Positions 22,600 through 35,154 of a DNA stretch of 64,000 nucleotides are shown here, piece by piece. The stretch's first letter is position 1. Every line of letters begins with the position of its first letter. A program made the position numbers and the translations under genes. Origin of the DNA: Selaginella tamariscina (Eukaryota > Streptophyta > Lycopodiopsida > Selaginellales > Selaginellaceae). The stretch is taken from the NCBI GenBank assembly GCA_003024785.1, contig PUQB01000012.1, positions 1,295,891 through 1,359,890 of the forward strand, read 5' to 3'. A model generated the notes under the pieces. It worked only from the letters and a program-made list of their open reading frames with translations, was not told the DNA's origin and made no database searches.

Positions 22600-25500
22600 G
22601 TCAACCTGTAAGTGATACTTAAAAACCCTGCTTATATACATTAGGCCTTCTACCATGTGGCATACATGTGACACTTGGTGTTTACACATGGGGCCAGATC
22701 CCCACACATGTGTCACTACACAAGTGTATATACACATGTGTATTTATAATATTTTTCATATATACAGTATCTTACATTATCCTCTCCTTCTCAATTGTGT
22801 GGATGGTGTTGGATTTGATGGTCCTAGATCTCTATAAGCTAGCTCATCTAGCATACCAAATGTACTCACCAAGTCTCAAATAACAAACCGTTTCATTCGA
22901 AATATGTGAATTATCTTGACTTCATGAGATCTTACTATACTTGATACACATGAGGACCAACCTTTTGGAGTACTTAATATTAACCAAGTCATTTGTGTAA
23001 TAAACTAGTTGTAAGCACAAGTGTAATCAGCTTGGGAAACATACCAATACTAAGTCACATTCGGTATAGTCTGGTGGAATTTGATGTCGTGCATTGTAAA
23101 AGATTGTTATTGTATTTGAGTCGACCAAGATGTTCAGTAGACTCTACATATAAAAGAGTTAAGACAACATCCACATGTCGAGCCCACATCTTTGCATCCT
23201 TGGCATGTGCCGAATTTAATGATAATCCCAATTCACTGGGCAACTTAGGATCATATCCATATAATGCCTTGAACGGAGAAATACTAATTGAACTTTGAAT
23301 GCATATTACTAAGCAAATCTTAAACATTGCAAATACCAACTCAGTCACTATGATTGAAATTCACATACTTCAAAATTATATCCTTAAAGGTCCAATTTAA
23401 TTGCTCCATCAAATCAATTTTTGTGGATGATATGGAGAGGCAAATCGGAATACCTTTACAATGAAAGCGGGGCAATTGTCTAATAACATCCGCTCTAGAA
23501 AAAAATGTTGTAAAACCAAATTATTAAACAGAAACAAAATTGTTAACATTGCAGTTGCATCCAAAAGAGCACCAACCTTCACCTAATGAGTTAAATAATC
23601 AGATACGACAATGATTATTGGTTATCTTGATCCACTACAATTAACTCAAAAGGGTGAGAGACATTGATGGATTTTAACACCCCCATGGCTCGAGTCGTAT
23701 AGGGATTTCAAGTTTGACAAATGGGACAACTCTGAATATACATAATCATATCAACACGCATATTAGGCCAGTAAAAGGACTGGTAGAGCTTCTCCAACAC
23801 TTGTTGATTAACGAGATGATCTCTAACAATAAATGAATCATGATATACTTGAAGAAGGTGCAGAACATATGTAGAGGGTACAACCAAACGTAGTCTATCT
23901 TCTGAAATTGTCTCAATAAAATATAATAAACCATTATGAAAGTCGAAACTGAACATAATATTGTCAAAATCGAGGTTTGAAAGAAGGATTTACAAATACA
24001 TTCCATAATTGCCCTCATCCATGGCTCATGTTTTTGGGCATCCTGCACTATTCCAAGGATGGTAAGTCAGCATCGAATACATGAGGGGCTTGTATTAAAT
24101 CGAACGTCTCAACCACTACATGAGCAGGCAAAGTGGAATCGGAAAGAGGTGCTCAAGAAAGTGAATCTGCATCCACCATTGTTCACCTAGGCAATGTGCA
24201 CCACTTTAAAGTTATATACCTAAAACCTAAACATAATGCCTATTTGGCTACACAACCCACTAAATTTTTTTGCTTTAATAAGGAAGTGATAACAGCATGA
24301 TCACATTCCAAAAGTGTTTCAACCTCATGTAAATAGGTATGAAGTCGCTCAAAACCCCAAACATCAATAAATCATTCCTTTTCAGTAGTAGGAATAATTC
24401 CGCTCAACATGCTTGAGTATTTGACTAATGCAAGCCACCAAGTGTTGACTCAAAAAATGGTTTGCATCAACACACCACCAATACCAATACTCGATGTATC
24501 TAATTGGAAAATAAATGGACGAGTAAAATCTAGGTATTGAAGCAGTGGTGGAGTTGTTAAGAACTCTTTTAATTGGTCAAATGTTGTTGACACTAACGAA
24601 TCCACCTGAAAAGTACATGTGGATGAACTAATTCCCAAAGAGGGGCATTTTGATCAGCGAGATGATCAATGAATACAACCAAGTACTACTGGACTTCCTG
24701 TACCATATGGAGAGTAAGGAACTCTCGAACAGCTTGTAACTTCATTAGAACTACATGTAAACCCTCTCGAGATATACGGTAACCAAGTAAGTGATGTCGG
24801 TTGAACCGAACACATACTTCTTAAGTTTCAACTTCAAACTGACTTCTCAAAACTAATTAAGAACTATCATACATCACAAATGTGATTTCTCAAGAACCAA
24901 ACCCATGAATCATTACATCATTAATGTGAATATCGGGCATATGTGAAAGAAGCTCATCCATCATGCGTTGAAAGGTGGTAGGATCTAAAGTTAATCCAAA
25001 GGGCATGACCAAAAACTCATAAAGAATCGAATGAATGTTCGGAAGGCCGTCTTTAGAATATCCTTCTCAACCTGTCAGTACCTTGATGCCAAATTCAACT
25101 TAGTACACCATCAACTCTGACCCAATTGATGTAATAAATCGACAGAGTTCAAAAGTGAATAAACATCTTTGACGGTAATATTATTAAGAGGTCGGTAATC
25201 CACAAAATCATAAAGATTTATCAAGCTTGGGAAACAAAATGAGGTTCGCATGCCCATGGACTCTATGATGGACAACACACACGCTCACTGATCATATTGG
25301 TAACATCTGTTTGCATGGCCAATAACTCTTTTGGTGACATGTGTTGAACTGAGACTTTAAAAGGCTTTACATTACCAGTGGGTATATAGTGTCGAGTCTT
25401 CACACATGCACCTTGAGACAGATTAGATTTGAACAAATCTGCATATTGTTGTTTAAGTTGTTTGATGTAGTGTTCTTAATACTCAGTGATGGATTAGGTA

Positions 25501-27400
25501 ATTTCTATTAAGACGAACACCACTCCAAGATTGGAATCAGAGGAGCTGTATGCGTGATACAAACAACAACAAGCTTCACTGGACCAAAAGGAACAAATTG
25601 TTGAGACACAAACTCCAAGCGAAAAATCACACATACCTTTCGACTAATTTAACCAATCACATCCCAAAATAATGTCAAAGACCTGGGAAGGGACAACTCT
25701 AAGAGACCCAAAGGAAACTTATGGTTGTCACCCATAACCAACGTAGTCAAAGGGTGTACTATGATACTGCACAAGACTACCCATTACCATATAAAATATG
25801 TAAGACCTTATCTGCATGTCTTAAGGGTAATGAGCATCGATGCACTATAAAGGTAGTAATGGAAGACATACTGGATCCTATATCCACTAGCACTGTGACT
25901 GAAAAATCATTCATTGCTGCAATAAATGTGAAAACTGGACGATCTTGTGGAATTTGCAATTCTTGATATGCATAGTGGAAAAAGGATGGAGGTGAAGTCT
26001 CCATTGCACGGGATCCCTCCATCACCTATACGATTATTGATTTTTTTGCAATAGATCCACATGCAAGAGAGGCTTCATCATTTGGAAGCTCATCATTAAA
26101 CATAATGGCTCACCATTCAGAACATATAGTCGCCAGTCTGGATGTGGTGGATGCCAATTAAAATACACATTACATGCCCACCAAGTATGTCCAGGTGTCT
26201 AACATGCCCAATAATGAACTTGATTGGGTTGCCTCGTGTTGTTCTGATTCCTCCTGTCACAAAGCCGTGGATTTCGACCACCATAGACAAGAATTGGAGC
26301 AAGTGTAAGAGGATTTCATGGAGGTGGTCCACGAGGTTGGTCCCGAGGTGGCCCATGTGCAAGAGGTTAACCACGAAGGGCTTGTCGTGCTAGCAGCAGT
26401 GTCAACCTCCATTGGATTAGCACATTGAATAGGAGGAGTAGGTAACATGAGGGGACCACGGCCCTCACATGCACCAACTCAAATGTTGAGCTAGTGCAAA
26501 AGCCTCCTCCAATGTGGTAGAATGAAGAGCCCAAATGAATTGAATGAGTTTGGGTCGCATAGTCAGCCATAACATACTGAAGTTAATGGGTTTAGGCATG
26601 TTAGGATATGCATGTTGAGCTAAATCCCTGAACTTAATACTAAACCACATAATAGAGTCATTAGGATGTTGTCGTATCGCATGCAGTTGTTGAAAGCATT
26701 ATCTGATTCCTCAACTTTGTTAAACATACGTTTGAGAACATTTCGTCAACTGATTATTATTGGCTTGAATCTCCGCAACCAATCCATTATATCATTTGAG
26801 CGCCGGGCCCTCCAAACATGTAAGGAATTCTTTGAGAGTAAGAGCCTCGTCTTAACCATGATAACAAACAATAACTTATAAATGATTAAATCAATGGTAT
26901 ACATCATCTTCTGGATCATTACAAAAAGATCAGGGTCAAACACTCGGATTTGTGGCATGTAAAGAAGATGGAGAAGTATTGAAAGCAAATCCCCAGGCAT
27001 GAGGCTCATGCATGGAAGAAGAGGATGGACCCTAAACAATTCGCTCCAATAACTTAGTTTGTGTATCAATAACAATTGTAATAATACTAAAAGCCGTCTC
27101 CACATTCATCGTCATGAAATAAGAAAAAAAAAAAAGAGGTGCAAGAGAAGGAATACCCAACTTCTTCACTAATATAAGAATATATAATAATGCACAGAAC
27201 ATGATACTTTATTCAGCTCAAAACCCTGCTTATATACAAGAGGCGTTCTACCATGTGGCATACATGTGACACATGGGGGCAAGATCACCACCCATGTGTC
27301 ATTGCACATGTGTGCATATACAAATGAGTATATACAATATCTTACATATATACAATATTTACAAACCTATATTATAATATAATTTTACGTGAAAAAACAA
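22600..27400 (-). mobile_element. Ty3/Gypsy-like fossil with LTR-like ends
   Basis: Minus-strand element. LTR-like ends at about 22620-22790 and 27220-27370 share ACCCTGCTTATATAC, TTCTACCATGTGGCATACATG and CACATGTGT; read on the minus strand this includes a TATATAAGC box. Parts from right to left: gag-like (about 26100-27100), protease (near 25780-26000, LVDIGSS), reverse transcriptase and RNase H (near 24450-25500, with LTTPPLLQYLDFTRPFIFQL), integrase zinc-binding region (near 23700-23950, ending SCPICQT), and integrase C-terminal side (near 23050-23350, SPFKALYGYDP). The order fits Gypsy. It is heavily broken and old, since the LTR-like ends have diverged. Confidence 0.8.
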
Positions 27401-28230
27401 AATTTTCTTGCTGTTGATTGTGATTTAAAATTGTTTACACCACACATTCACTTTTAAATGGCACATCTCTTACAAAGATTTCTTAATAGTTACTTAATAT
27501 TATTATAAAAATATAGGACAGTTTAATTTTTCCTTATATAAATCAAGTAGCATAGTAATCTCATTTCATAACATGAAAGTATTGTATTGCTTAATTCATA
27601 CGTTGAATAGAATGGATAATCATTATAGGTTACAAATATATATACACATCCATGTAATTAATACACATTCATAATATATATATATCCACTGTATATACAT
27701 ACATGTATGCATGAGTGAACATAAAATTTGAACGTGTGATCTGTCATTAGTCAACCTTAACGTTTGAGTCAAGTACGAATAGTAATTAGGGTTGACCCAA
27801 TGGATTTGATATATTACAACACGCCCAAAATGATGTTAAACATTGCCTTTGGTTGATGTTTTTTGGTACAAGACAACGTCTGTTCCGGTTGGGGCCACCT
27901 ATGGGAATTTTCTGTGATATGTGAAAACACATGAAAATGAAAACAACATCTGTTAAGCAATATGGAAAATAGCATATATATTGTGTTTATCATACAAAAC
28001 ATTGTACATGATTATAAAACAAAATGTATATGTTTATAAAATAAAGGTTATTGTTTGAATACACAACACATTTACAGGTTTGGAAAATTTACGAATACAA
28101 CATTACTTTTATAGAGCGATTTATTGCTTTCTACTATCACACGTTTTGTCTTTTAATATTGTGTTTCCTAAAATAGAATAGTATGTTTTTAAAAAGCTTT
28201 ATTAATTATTTTCTACTAGAAGAATGGGTT
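27400..28230. other. AT-rich intergenic DNA
   Basis: No coding signal recognised. It has TA-rich runs near 27640-27700. A 62-codon minus-strand reading (27814-28002) has no recognisable motif and was not accepted as a gene. Confidence 0.5.
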
Positions 28231-29248
28231 CACAAATGACATACTTACTTGATGCCAAAGCTTGCAATATGCAAGTCTTCATTAGTCTATTGGTGTCGCT
28301 GCCATGCATCATTGTGACGTTGAAGCAGTTTGTTTTCTATTGACCTTATCACAAAGTTTTTCAAATTTTTTGGTGCATTGCGCATATGATTCAAGTTGTC
28401 TAGAGAGTCAATTAGCTTGCTAAAGGACTTGTGCTATTGGTTTGCAAGATTTTTGAAGCAATCTTGTTTATGTCCTTTGATTTTTGCTATTTAAAATCAT
28501 TTGCTAACCGTGCATGGAACAACAACAATGTCAAAATAAAGTAGTTACATAGGGAAAGGATGCCTTTAAAGTAACCTCACCTTGAAAATTATTGTTGTCA
28601 TCATCATCCCACTCCTCCTTATCTCTTTTAGGTTCATGACCCTCATTTGTGTCCACACCGTGCTTCAACAAATAAGTAAACATTTCCTACATCAAACTGT
28701 AATGTAAGATGCACCTTACCAATGGTTATGAAATTTTTTAGTAGGAGAATCTAGAAATGGTTGTGTTGCGTTGGGGTCACCTTCAAATGCATCCACCAGT
28801 TGCTATGTATATGAATCAACCAAAGGATCCACTCCACTATGCATGTTTTCTATATGCACTTGAGACTCAATTTAGCAAATAAATGTCCCATGATACTTCA
28901 AGGCATCCCCAAGAGTTTGCACATCTAAATTGCCAACATCTGAGAGCTCCATGACCTCACTTCTAAGATCAGCATCATTGACAACCACCATAACAACCCC
29001 GTCAAGTGTTTTGCAACAGACAATTGTGCCACCCTTATTAACAACACAATCCCAACTTATTGTCTTTGTTTAAGAGTATCATGTTTTTTCCTAAGATTTT
29101 TGACTTTTTCACGACATTGCTCTATAAACAAACTCATCAAAATCTATTGGGGTGATTATACCATGCATCACAGATGACATACCTATAGTGTTTCATTGTG
29201 AAGATGGAGGGTGACTTATGTACATGTCTGTTAAACAGGCAAATAAGA

Positions 29249-29459
29249 AAACCTTACCTTTTCTTGTTTAACTGTTTTCCTTTCTCCTAACCTTTAGTAA
29301 AAAACTACACACTTTCTTTAGATCAACTCTCCACACATATATATATCAAAAAAGAAAACCTTACCTTTTCCTTTTAATTGTTTTCCTTTCTCCTAACCTT
29401 TAGTAAAAGCTACACACTTTCTTTAGATCAACTCTCCCACACATATATATATATCAAAA
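29249..29459. repeat. Two-unit ~105-bp tandem duplication
   Basis: Units at about 29249-29353 and 29356-29459. Both contain AAAACCTTACCTTTTC, TGTTTTCCTTTCTCCTAACC and TTTCTTTAGATCAACTCTC and end in an ATATATATATCAAAA tract. Near identity suggests it is fairly recent. Confidence 0.95.
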
Positions 29460-29599
29460 CACCTTCTCTCAAAGCCACAATGACTAGTCAAGGCAAGAAC
29501 AGATTTTGGTATTGCCTTATTAGATCCATTCATTGAGAGTATACATATCACACACACAAGATCTTATAATATGCACCTTCATTTCTAACATGAATACAA

Positions 29600-29920
29600 G
29601 AGAATAAAGTGTGGAGTCCCCCTCTCCTGTTGGAACTTCTTGTGGAGGCCCCTCTCCCTTGCCCTAACTACCTTTTAACTACTTTCTCTCACCACGTCAT
29701 CCTTTTCTTTTCCGAGATTTCCTTTTCCCATTCTTACTCTCCTTTTCTTCATTCACCTTTTTCTCTCGGTAAGGATTTTCCTCCTTCACAGCCTTTCCTT
29801 TTTATGCTTACTACAGACCTTTCCTACCCTTATTCTCTCCATAATAGAATGTCCTATGCTCCTAATATTTTACCTTTAAACAATGTCATTATAATTCACA
29901 CTTATATCAAGTAGCTCATT
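29600..29920. other. Pyrimidine-rich tract
   Basis: The plus strand is dominated by C and T with words such as CTTTTC, CCTTTT and TTCTCTC. The 101-codon reading at 29609-29914 is Leu/Ser/Phe/Pro-rich, as expected from composition, with no motif. I do not call it a gene. Confidence 0.5.
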
Positions 29921-31599
29921 TTGTTTGTGTGACCATTTCTAAGAAAAACTCACATTAAATACATTAAGTATGAAATTTGATAGTAAGAAGTACCTTGTTT
30001 TGGATGCAAGATGATAAATGAGTGGGTGAACTAACAATAGGTTGTGACAACACTTGAACTTTGCCTTCCCCTTGTTCAGGTTAATGCAATGATATTGCAC
30101 AAAATCAAATGAAGTGAAAAGAACGTAACAATTTTTGTAAAGTATCTCCTGTATTTTCAAGGAGGTATACCCATCCTTATCCTCCTTTGTCAAACATATC
30201 TATGACCACAACAATGTTGTTTGTCTTTGATTGTGTATGGACTAGGAACTGAATATAAATTTAACACAATAATAATGGGAATAAGTTGAGGTTTTACTAT
30301 CTTTTGAAGGGACTTGACCATGAGGAGTATTGTTTTTCCTTGGGAGTATCAATGGTTGTTGAAAACATATAGGTTTCAACAAACTGATGAAGCGGCTGGA
30401 TTTGTGACTCTGTAATTCTTGAAGAAGTTACAAAGTGCGTTTGACGACTTGATTCACTAACTTGTTTTTTCTAGAAACAAGGGTAAATAATCTTAACATT
30501 TTAAATAAACAAATACATGGACAATTAATGTGTTTATTTTATTGTTAATATCTTCATTTGCATCATCGCATGTAGGAAATTTCAAAATCAAAATTGCATT
30601 GTGTTAGAAACTTTGGCCACCGAACCAATCCACAAAAAGTAAGAAAGAAAAAAAACAACAACAAAAATCGAGGAAAAACTTATGCCTATAGGCAAATATG
30701 TGATAGAGGTGTTGTCCTTCCTAAGGACTTGAAAATCAAAAGCAAAATCAATTTTGCTCAGAATATGAACCTCAACTGTGGCTAAAAGACCTTCTATTCT
30801 GCTTTTAACATGTCATAATCCATAACCATCTCATCATTTGTCCAAAAAGCATCTCTTTTTTTGTGAGTGATCGTTAGATTGTCAAGGAAAGCTTGCTCTT
30901 AAGAAGTCAACTTCTTTGTAGTGTTTTCCCAAACTGGTATTTTCATCCTTCAATTTTGCTAGCCTTTGCTACAGCAAGAACATCTTGAACTCGTACATGT
31001 TTTTCATTCATAATCTTTGCTATTTGGTGGCCCCTCAACACGGTGGTGTTCATTACTCCTTCAAAGTTGGAAATGAAATGTTGAAGATGAGTTTTTCACG
31101 AATCATCTTGGTCACAAGTTTTTCACGATTTTAAATATCTATTGATCATAACTTTGAGATATTGAATTTTGTGACCATGAACATAGGAAAGTGCTTGCTA
31201 TAGCCTTATGAACCTGATAGACATTGATTGTCATAGCTGTTGGTGCCTCCTAAAATCTAATCAATTTCAAACCAATGTGGCCATAAATAGTGTTCAACTT
31301 CTCATTCCCTTGGACAAGGAAAACAAAGCTTATAGATGGAAATTCATCAGATTGCATTAGGCCACACCATTAGGAAACCTAAAGTTCTTTTCTTCCTCTC
31401 ACGCCTGGCTCCCATGCATCTGGGTCAAACTCAGTTGTTGTCGAAATATCCCAAATCTATCATTTTGGATAATGAAGGACAAATTAAAAAATATGGAAAA
31501 TTAGAAAATTAAATAATATTGGTTGAAAACATAAGATAACTAAATTTATTTTTTAAAATGATATTAATTATTTATTGTTCATTGAATGGACTACATTAA

Positions 31600-31998
31600 T
31601 TGTTTATTATTTTTAATTATTTCAAACATGCACATTCTTACGTTGTTTATATTTTGCATGTATATTGTGTGTTTATTAATGATTTTTTAGGGCTTCACAT
31701 AATGCCCTCAAGATGCAAGGAGCTTTGTAGATGCTTTGTGTGCCTTGCAAAAGAGAAAGGAGGATGTCTTGTTTCACGACAAATGGTATGTAATCATAGG
31801 CAAGAGGCAAAGAAGCTGACATGCACAAAGTCTTTAAAATCCAAACGAGTTCAAGTCTGTCAGTGTGATGTATGCCTTGTGCAAGCTAAGGGGAATGGGT
31901 TGTCTTTTACCATCAGCGGATATCATAGGTATCTTCAATCCATGGGATTTCTAAATAGAACAATAGATGATGCAATAATTGTATTGGGAGACAACTGA
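31600..31998 (+). CDS. Cys-rich ORF with two zinc-cluster-like modules
   Basis: 132-codon ORF; the useful part begins at the internal MPSRCKELCRCFVC. Two modules share a Cys-x-Cys-x2-Cys pattern (CRCFVC and CQCDVC), a Lys/Gly-rich linker, a hydroxyl/aromatic segment and a downstream His (CNHRQE and GYHRYL). This resembles, loosely, the short N-terminal Cys/His cluster of some CACTA-type transposase-associated proteins. The first ~30 residues are hydrophobic and AT-encoded and may be noncoding. It lies just upstream of Gypsy fossil parts on the same strand. Function is unknown; it may be a TE protein fragment. Confidence 0.4.
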   Translation: MFIIFNYFKHAHSYVVYILHVYCVFINDFLGLHIMPSRCKELCRCFVCLAKEKGGCLVSRQMVCNHRQEAKKLTCTKSLKSKRVQVCQCDVCLVQAKGNGLSFTISGYHRYLQSMGFLNRTIDDAIIVLGDN

Positions 31999-32129
31999 TG
32001 TGGTTTACAAGGAATGTGCTCCCATCTTACCAACATCACAGCAAGAGATGAACATTGACCTTCCACAACCTCCTCGCATGGACTTGGAGGGTCTCGCTCC
32101 AATGGAGATTGATGCTACTGCTTCATGTG

Positions 32130-33404
32130 TACTAGCACAAGGTTAAGGCCATGAACATGGACGTGTAATTGTTGGGCGTGTGATGAGGTTGGACACATGT
32201 ATTGGCGTTGTTGACGTTTGTCTGATTGGCATCCTTCATTTTCGGGGTGGAGGCCTTGGTGACAACTGCTGTAATGAAAGGTCTTGATGTGGTGGATCTT
32301 TTGGAAAACAAAGAATTACATAGTAAAGGAGGGTCCTCGTGCGAATAAGTTAGTTAACCCCTGTCTTTCTTTCAGGAGTATCATCAAGGGGTTCACTTGG
32401 CACTAGTTCATCCAAACTTTATTTTTTAAGCTCAATTAAATAACATGACATGTCATGTTTTCCTTTTAGTGTTGGTTGATACAAGTTCAAGTTTGTCTTT
32501 TATTCCGCAATCTATTGTTACATGTGGCAGTCTTCATTTGTGCCATGCAATCAAACCAATCTTCATTCTTTATGGCAACAGACACACTCATGCTTGTTTG
32601 CAAGATGAGACTGACATTGTTGTTCATGTGAATGATTGTGAAGTTGAGCTTCAATCTTTGCAAGTGGTGCCGAATCAAGCTTTTGACCTAATTGCAATCA
32701 TGCTAAATGTGACTTTGAAAAGTCTCCCCCTTATTTAATTCTCCTTCACCTTTCTTTCATTCTTTTTATTTCTATTTCACTTTATCCATCTGCTTTTACC
32801 TCTGATTCCATCACTTTTATTTCACTTTTCCATCTACTTTTACCTCTGATTCCATCACTTTTATTTCACCCTTACTTATTACAATCTTTTCTTTATGTTC
32901 TTCCATTCCCTCTTTAGATCTCTCAAATGATCGTCATGAGGCAATTATTAATCAACTTAAAAAGAAGTATGTTAATCTTTTCGATTTCAACTTGTCACCA
33001 AAATTGCAACACGTCACCCTATTGCAATTGGGGATGCTAAGCCGATCAAAGTACCTATTCAACGTTGATTATCAAAGGAGCTCAAGATCTTGTGGGCAAA
33101 TGTTAAGAAAATGTTGGAGAAGGGTCTCTTATCCAAAAGTCTTGAAGCCGAATGAAAGCACTCGATTCTGCATCGATTATCGCCCGTTAAATGATGTGAT
33201 TATTTTGGATGTTTACCCACTTCCTTATACTGCAGACTTTCTAAGTAGACTAGGGCAAAGCCGTTGGTTCACCAAGCTAAATCTCGCATCTTGATATTGG
33301 CAAGTTCTAATAGCTGACATGGACATTCCTAAGACTGCTTTTTAAACACCATTTGGTTTGTATGAATTTTTGTGATGCCTTTCAATTTGAGCAATGCTTT
33401 AGTA
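32130..33404 (+). mobile_element. Ty3/Gypsy pol fossil (protease and reverse transcriptase parts)
   Basis: Plus-strand fossil. The protease-like part (32445-32738) has VLVDTSSSLSFIPQ, matching the active-site region of retroelement proteases. The reverse transcriptase N-terminal part (32992-33294) has RFCIDYRPLNDVIILDVYPL and a following FTKLNLAS, typical of Gypsy RT. No LTR is attached on either side. At about 33405 it joins, in the opposite orientation, a fragment of the family seen at 1-3245. Broken and truncated. Confidence 0.75.
32786..32876. repeat. Two-unit ~45-bp pyrimidine-rich tandem repeat
   Basis: CCATCTGCTTTTACCTCTG followed by ATTCCATCACTTTTATTTCA, repeated once with a single-letter difference (CATCTAC for CATCTGC). 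It lies between the protease and RT parts of the Gypsy fossil. Confidence 0.85.
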
Positions 33405-34440
33405 GTGGTTTTGGCAAGATTGTGTGACCTTGCAGATTCCCCTTGTGTTGTCATCACAGCCTTGGTTGCTTGGGCAAATTCTCCTCACCCTAAGATGATA
33501 TCCCCTCATCTCTTGGTTGTCGTGGCTATATCATATGACCTTGCAAAATCCCCTTGGTCTCACTTGCTTGGGCAAATCCCGCTCGCCTTGGGACGAAATC
33601 CCCTCATCCCTAGTTTGGGATGGGCATTGTGTGGCCCCCTCACTAGCACCTCTTCCCAATCCATCAGTTTGTTGATGTCTAATCACCTTCTTCCAATTGG
33701 TCTTCCCACGTGTTGCCCAGTCTTGCAAAGCCTTATGTCACTATCCTATACTCATTATGACTTGCTACATCGTCCAATCTACTGAACTCCTGGTGTGGAT
33801 GTCTTCTCGTTGGTGGTTGTTTCCTCTTCCTATAGAGGCCCTCGTGATGAGGCTCTTCATTGCCTCTTTCCAAGCATCCACAACAAGTCTACCTCACCCT
33901 TTTGGGTACAGCAATCCTGGGTTTACTATGCTACATCCTTTGCTTCCTCGGGCATGCAAAATCCCATCCCTTAGGGTTCTTTTGCATGAGGTCTCCTCCC
34001 TTTGAGGTACTCGTCAAATACGAGTTCAACTATGTTGTGTGAAAGTCATCATAACCGTCGATTTCTCCTACGTCAAAAGTGGGTGGTGGACTTCCTTCGT
34101 CCAACCATTTTCCCTAGGTCATTATAGGGAGGTTTTGCCCATTTAGGTGCTACTCATTGATGCACGTTCCTACACTTAGAATTTCATTAGGACCTGTTGG
34201 GGGTTTCTTCATACTTTTCTTCATTGTATATGGCTTGAGATCGTCTTTGAGGCCATTGTTTGCATGGTCCTCTAGGGCGCCTTCTTGCCCTCCCCACGAG
34301 GTTGTGTGGTTGTGTGGGCTTGTGACATCCTGTGTTGTGGTCCCTAGCTTGGGAGACTGGGCAGATTGCAACCATTGAGGTACGTCTCTTCCCTCCATTG
34401 GCCTCTTTCGACTTGCACATCACATTCTCATGGTCAATTG
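33405..34440 (-). mobile_element. Gypsy-family fragment (leader region), upstream of block B
   Basis: Matches about 1272-2330 of the fossil at the left edge, including TAGTGGTTTTGGCAAGATTG and the AATTTCATT(A/G)GGACCTGTT region. It is a leader/LTR-proximal fragment with no gag or pol of its own. The same fragment sits in the same place and orientation upstream of block C (56535-57320), so it belongs to the duplicated unit shared by B and C but not A. Its left end abuts the pol fossil at 32130-33404. Confidence 0.75.
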
Positions 34441-35154
34441 TTATTTGCTAATATCCTATCAATAATATCCTAGAATAATATCTTGAATGAATGAATGATG
34501 ATTGCATTTGAATTTTAAACAAACATGGATATCAACAAGCATGAAAAAATTATATATATTAGGAATAATGAACACTGCAACTTGTTCAATCCCTTATCCT
34601 TCAACAACATCTTATATAAAAACACACTATTGTCATTGGCAACAATACATAACTTATATTTGATAGATTAAACATTTATTATTTTGCATTTGGTATGCTA
34701 TTATTTAAGATGAGACTCTTCTAGTGTTTCTTTTGCATTTGATATGCTATTATTCAAGATTTATGTAAACAAACAAGCATGGCTAATATAATTTGATTTT
34801 GACTTAAGAGTATGCAAGATTTGTGGTCTAGGAACCGTAAGATACAATCATTGGCGTTTGTAGTATGTGACGGATGTGGGTACATCTAACTTGGTAGATG
34901 GTCTTGTTAGATCTCTATATCTTGTTGATCTTTTAATAGGGATGTGAATTTGATAGTGATTTTGCAACAATATTTTAAACACAAGATCTGTATAGGATAT
35001 GCCCTAATTATCTGAATTAACAAATGTATCTCCAAATAGATGATAAATTTTCCCTTCTTTATGGCTCCACATGTCACACGAGGGTATACTATATAGTTGC
35101 TATATATTTTGTGCTCTAGCCCTAGGGTTTGTAGTTCATAGTTGTAGGTGTGGT
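34441..35154. other. Upstream region of F-box/LRR copy B
   Basis: Noncoding DNA conserved in A (about 11770-12257) and C (57320-58097). A related phrase TTGCATTTG(A/G)TATGCTATTAT appears twice. Two TATA-like boxes lie at about 35090-35108, some 50 bases before the ATG, and an AGCCCTAGGGTT motif is close to it. It likely contained the promoter of the F-box gene. Confidence 0.45.

Larger units (their letters stand above)
28230..31500 (-). other. Unresolved stretch with scattered minus-strand coding scraps
   Basis: Several short minus-strand readings have coding-like composition, for example DADLRSEVMELSDVGNLDVQ (near 28900-28980), an ORF at 29939-30193 beginning MTKEDKDGYTSLKIQEILYK, and pieces near 30800-31100 (GVMNTTVLRGHQIAKIMNE) and 31200-31350. 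They are separated by stops and AT-rich DNA. They could be remains of one host gene or of a DNA transposon protein. No family was recognised and no terminal inverted repeat was found. Confidence 0.3.

Noticed and set aside
29609-29914. 101-codon Leu/Pro/Ser-rich ORF
   Set aside because: Composition effect of a pyrimidine-rich tract.
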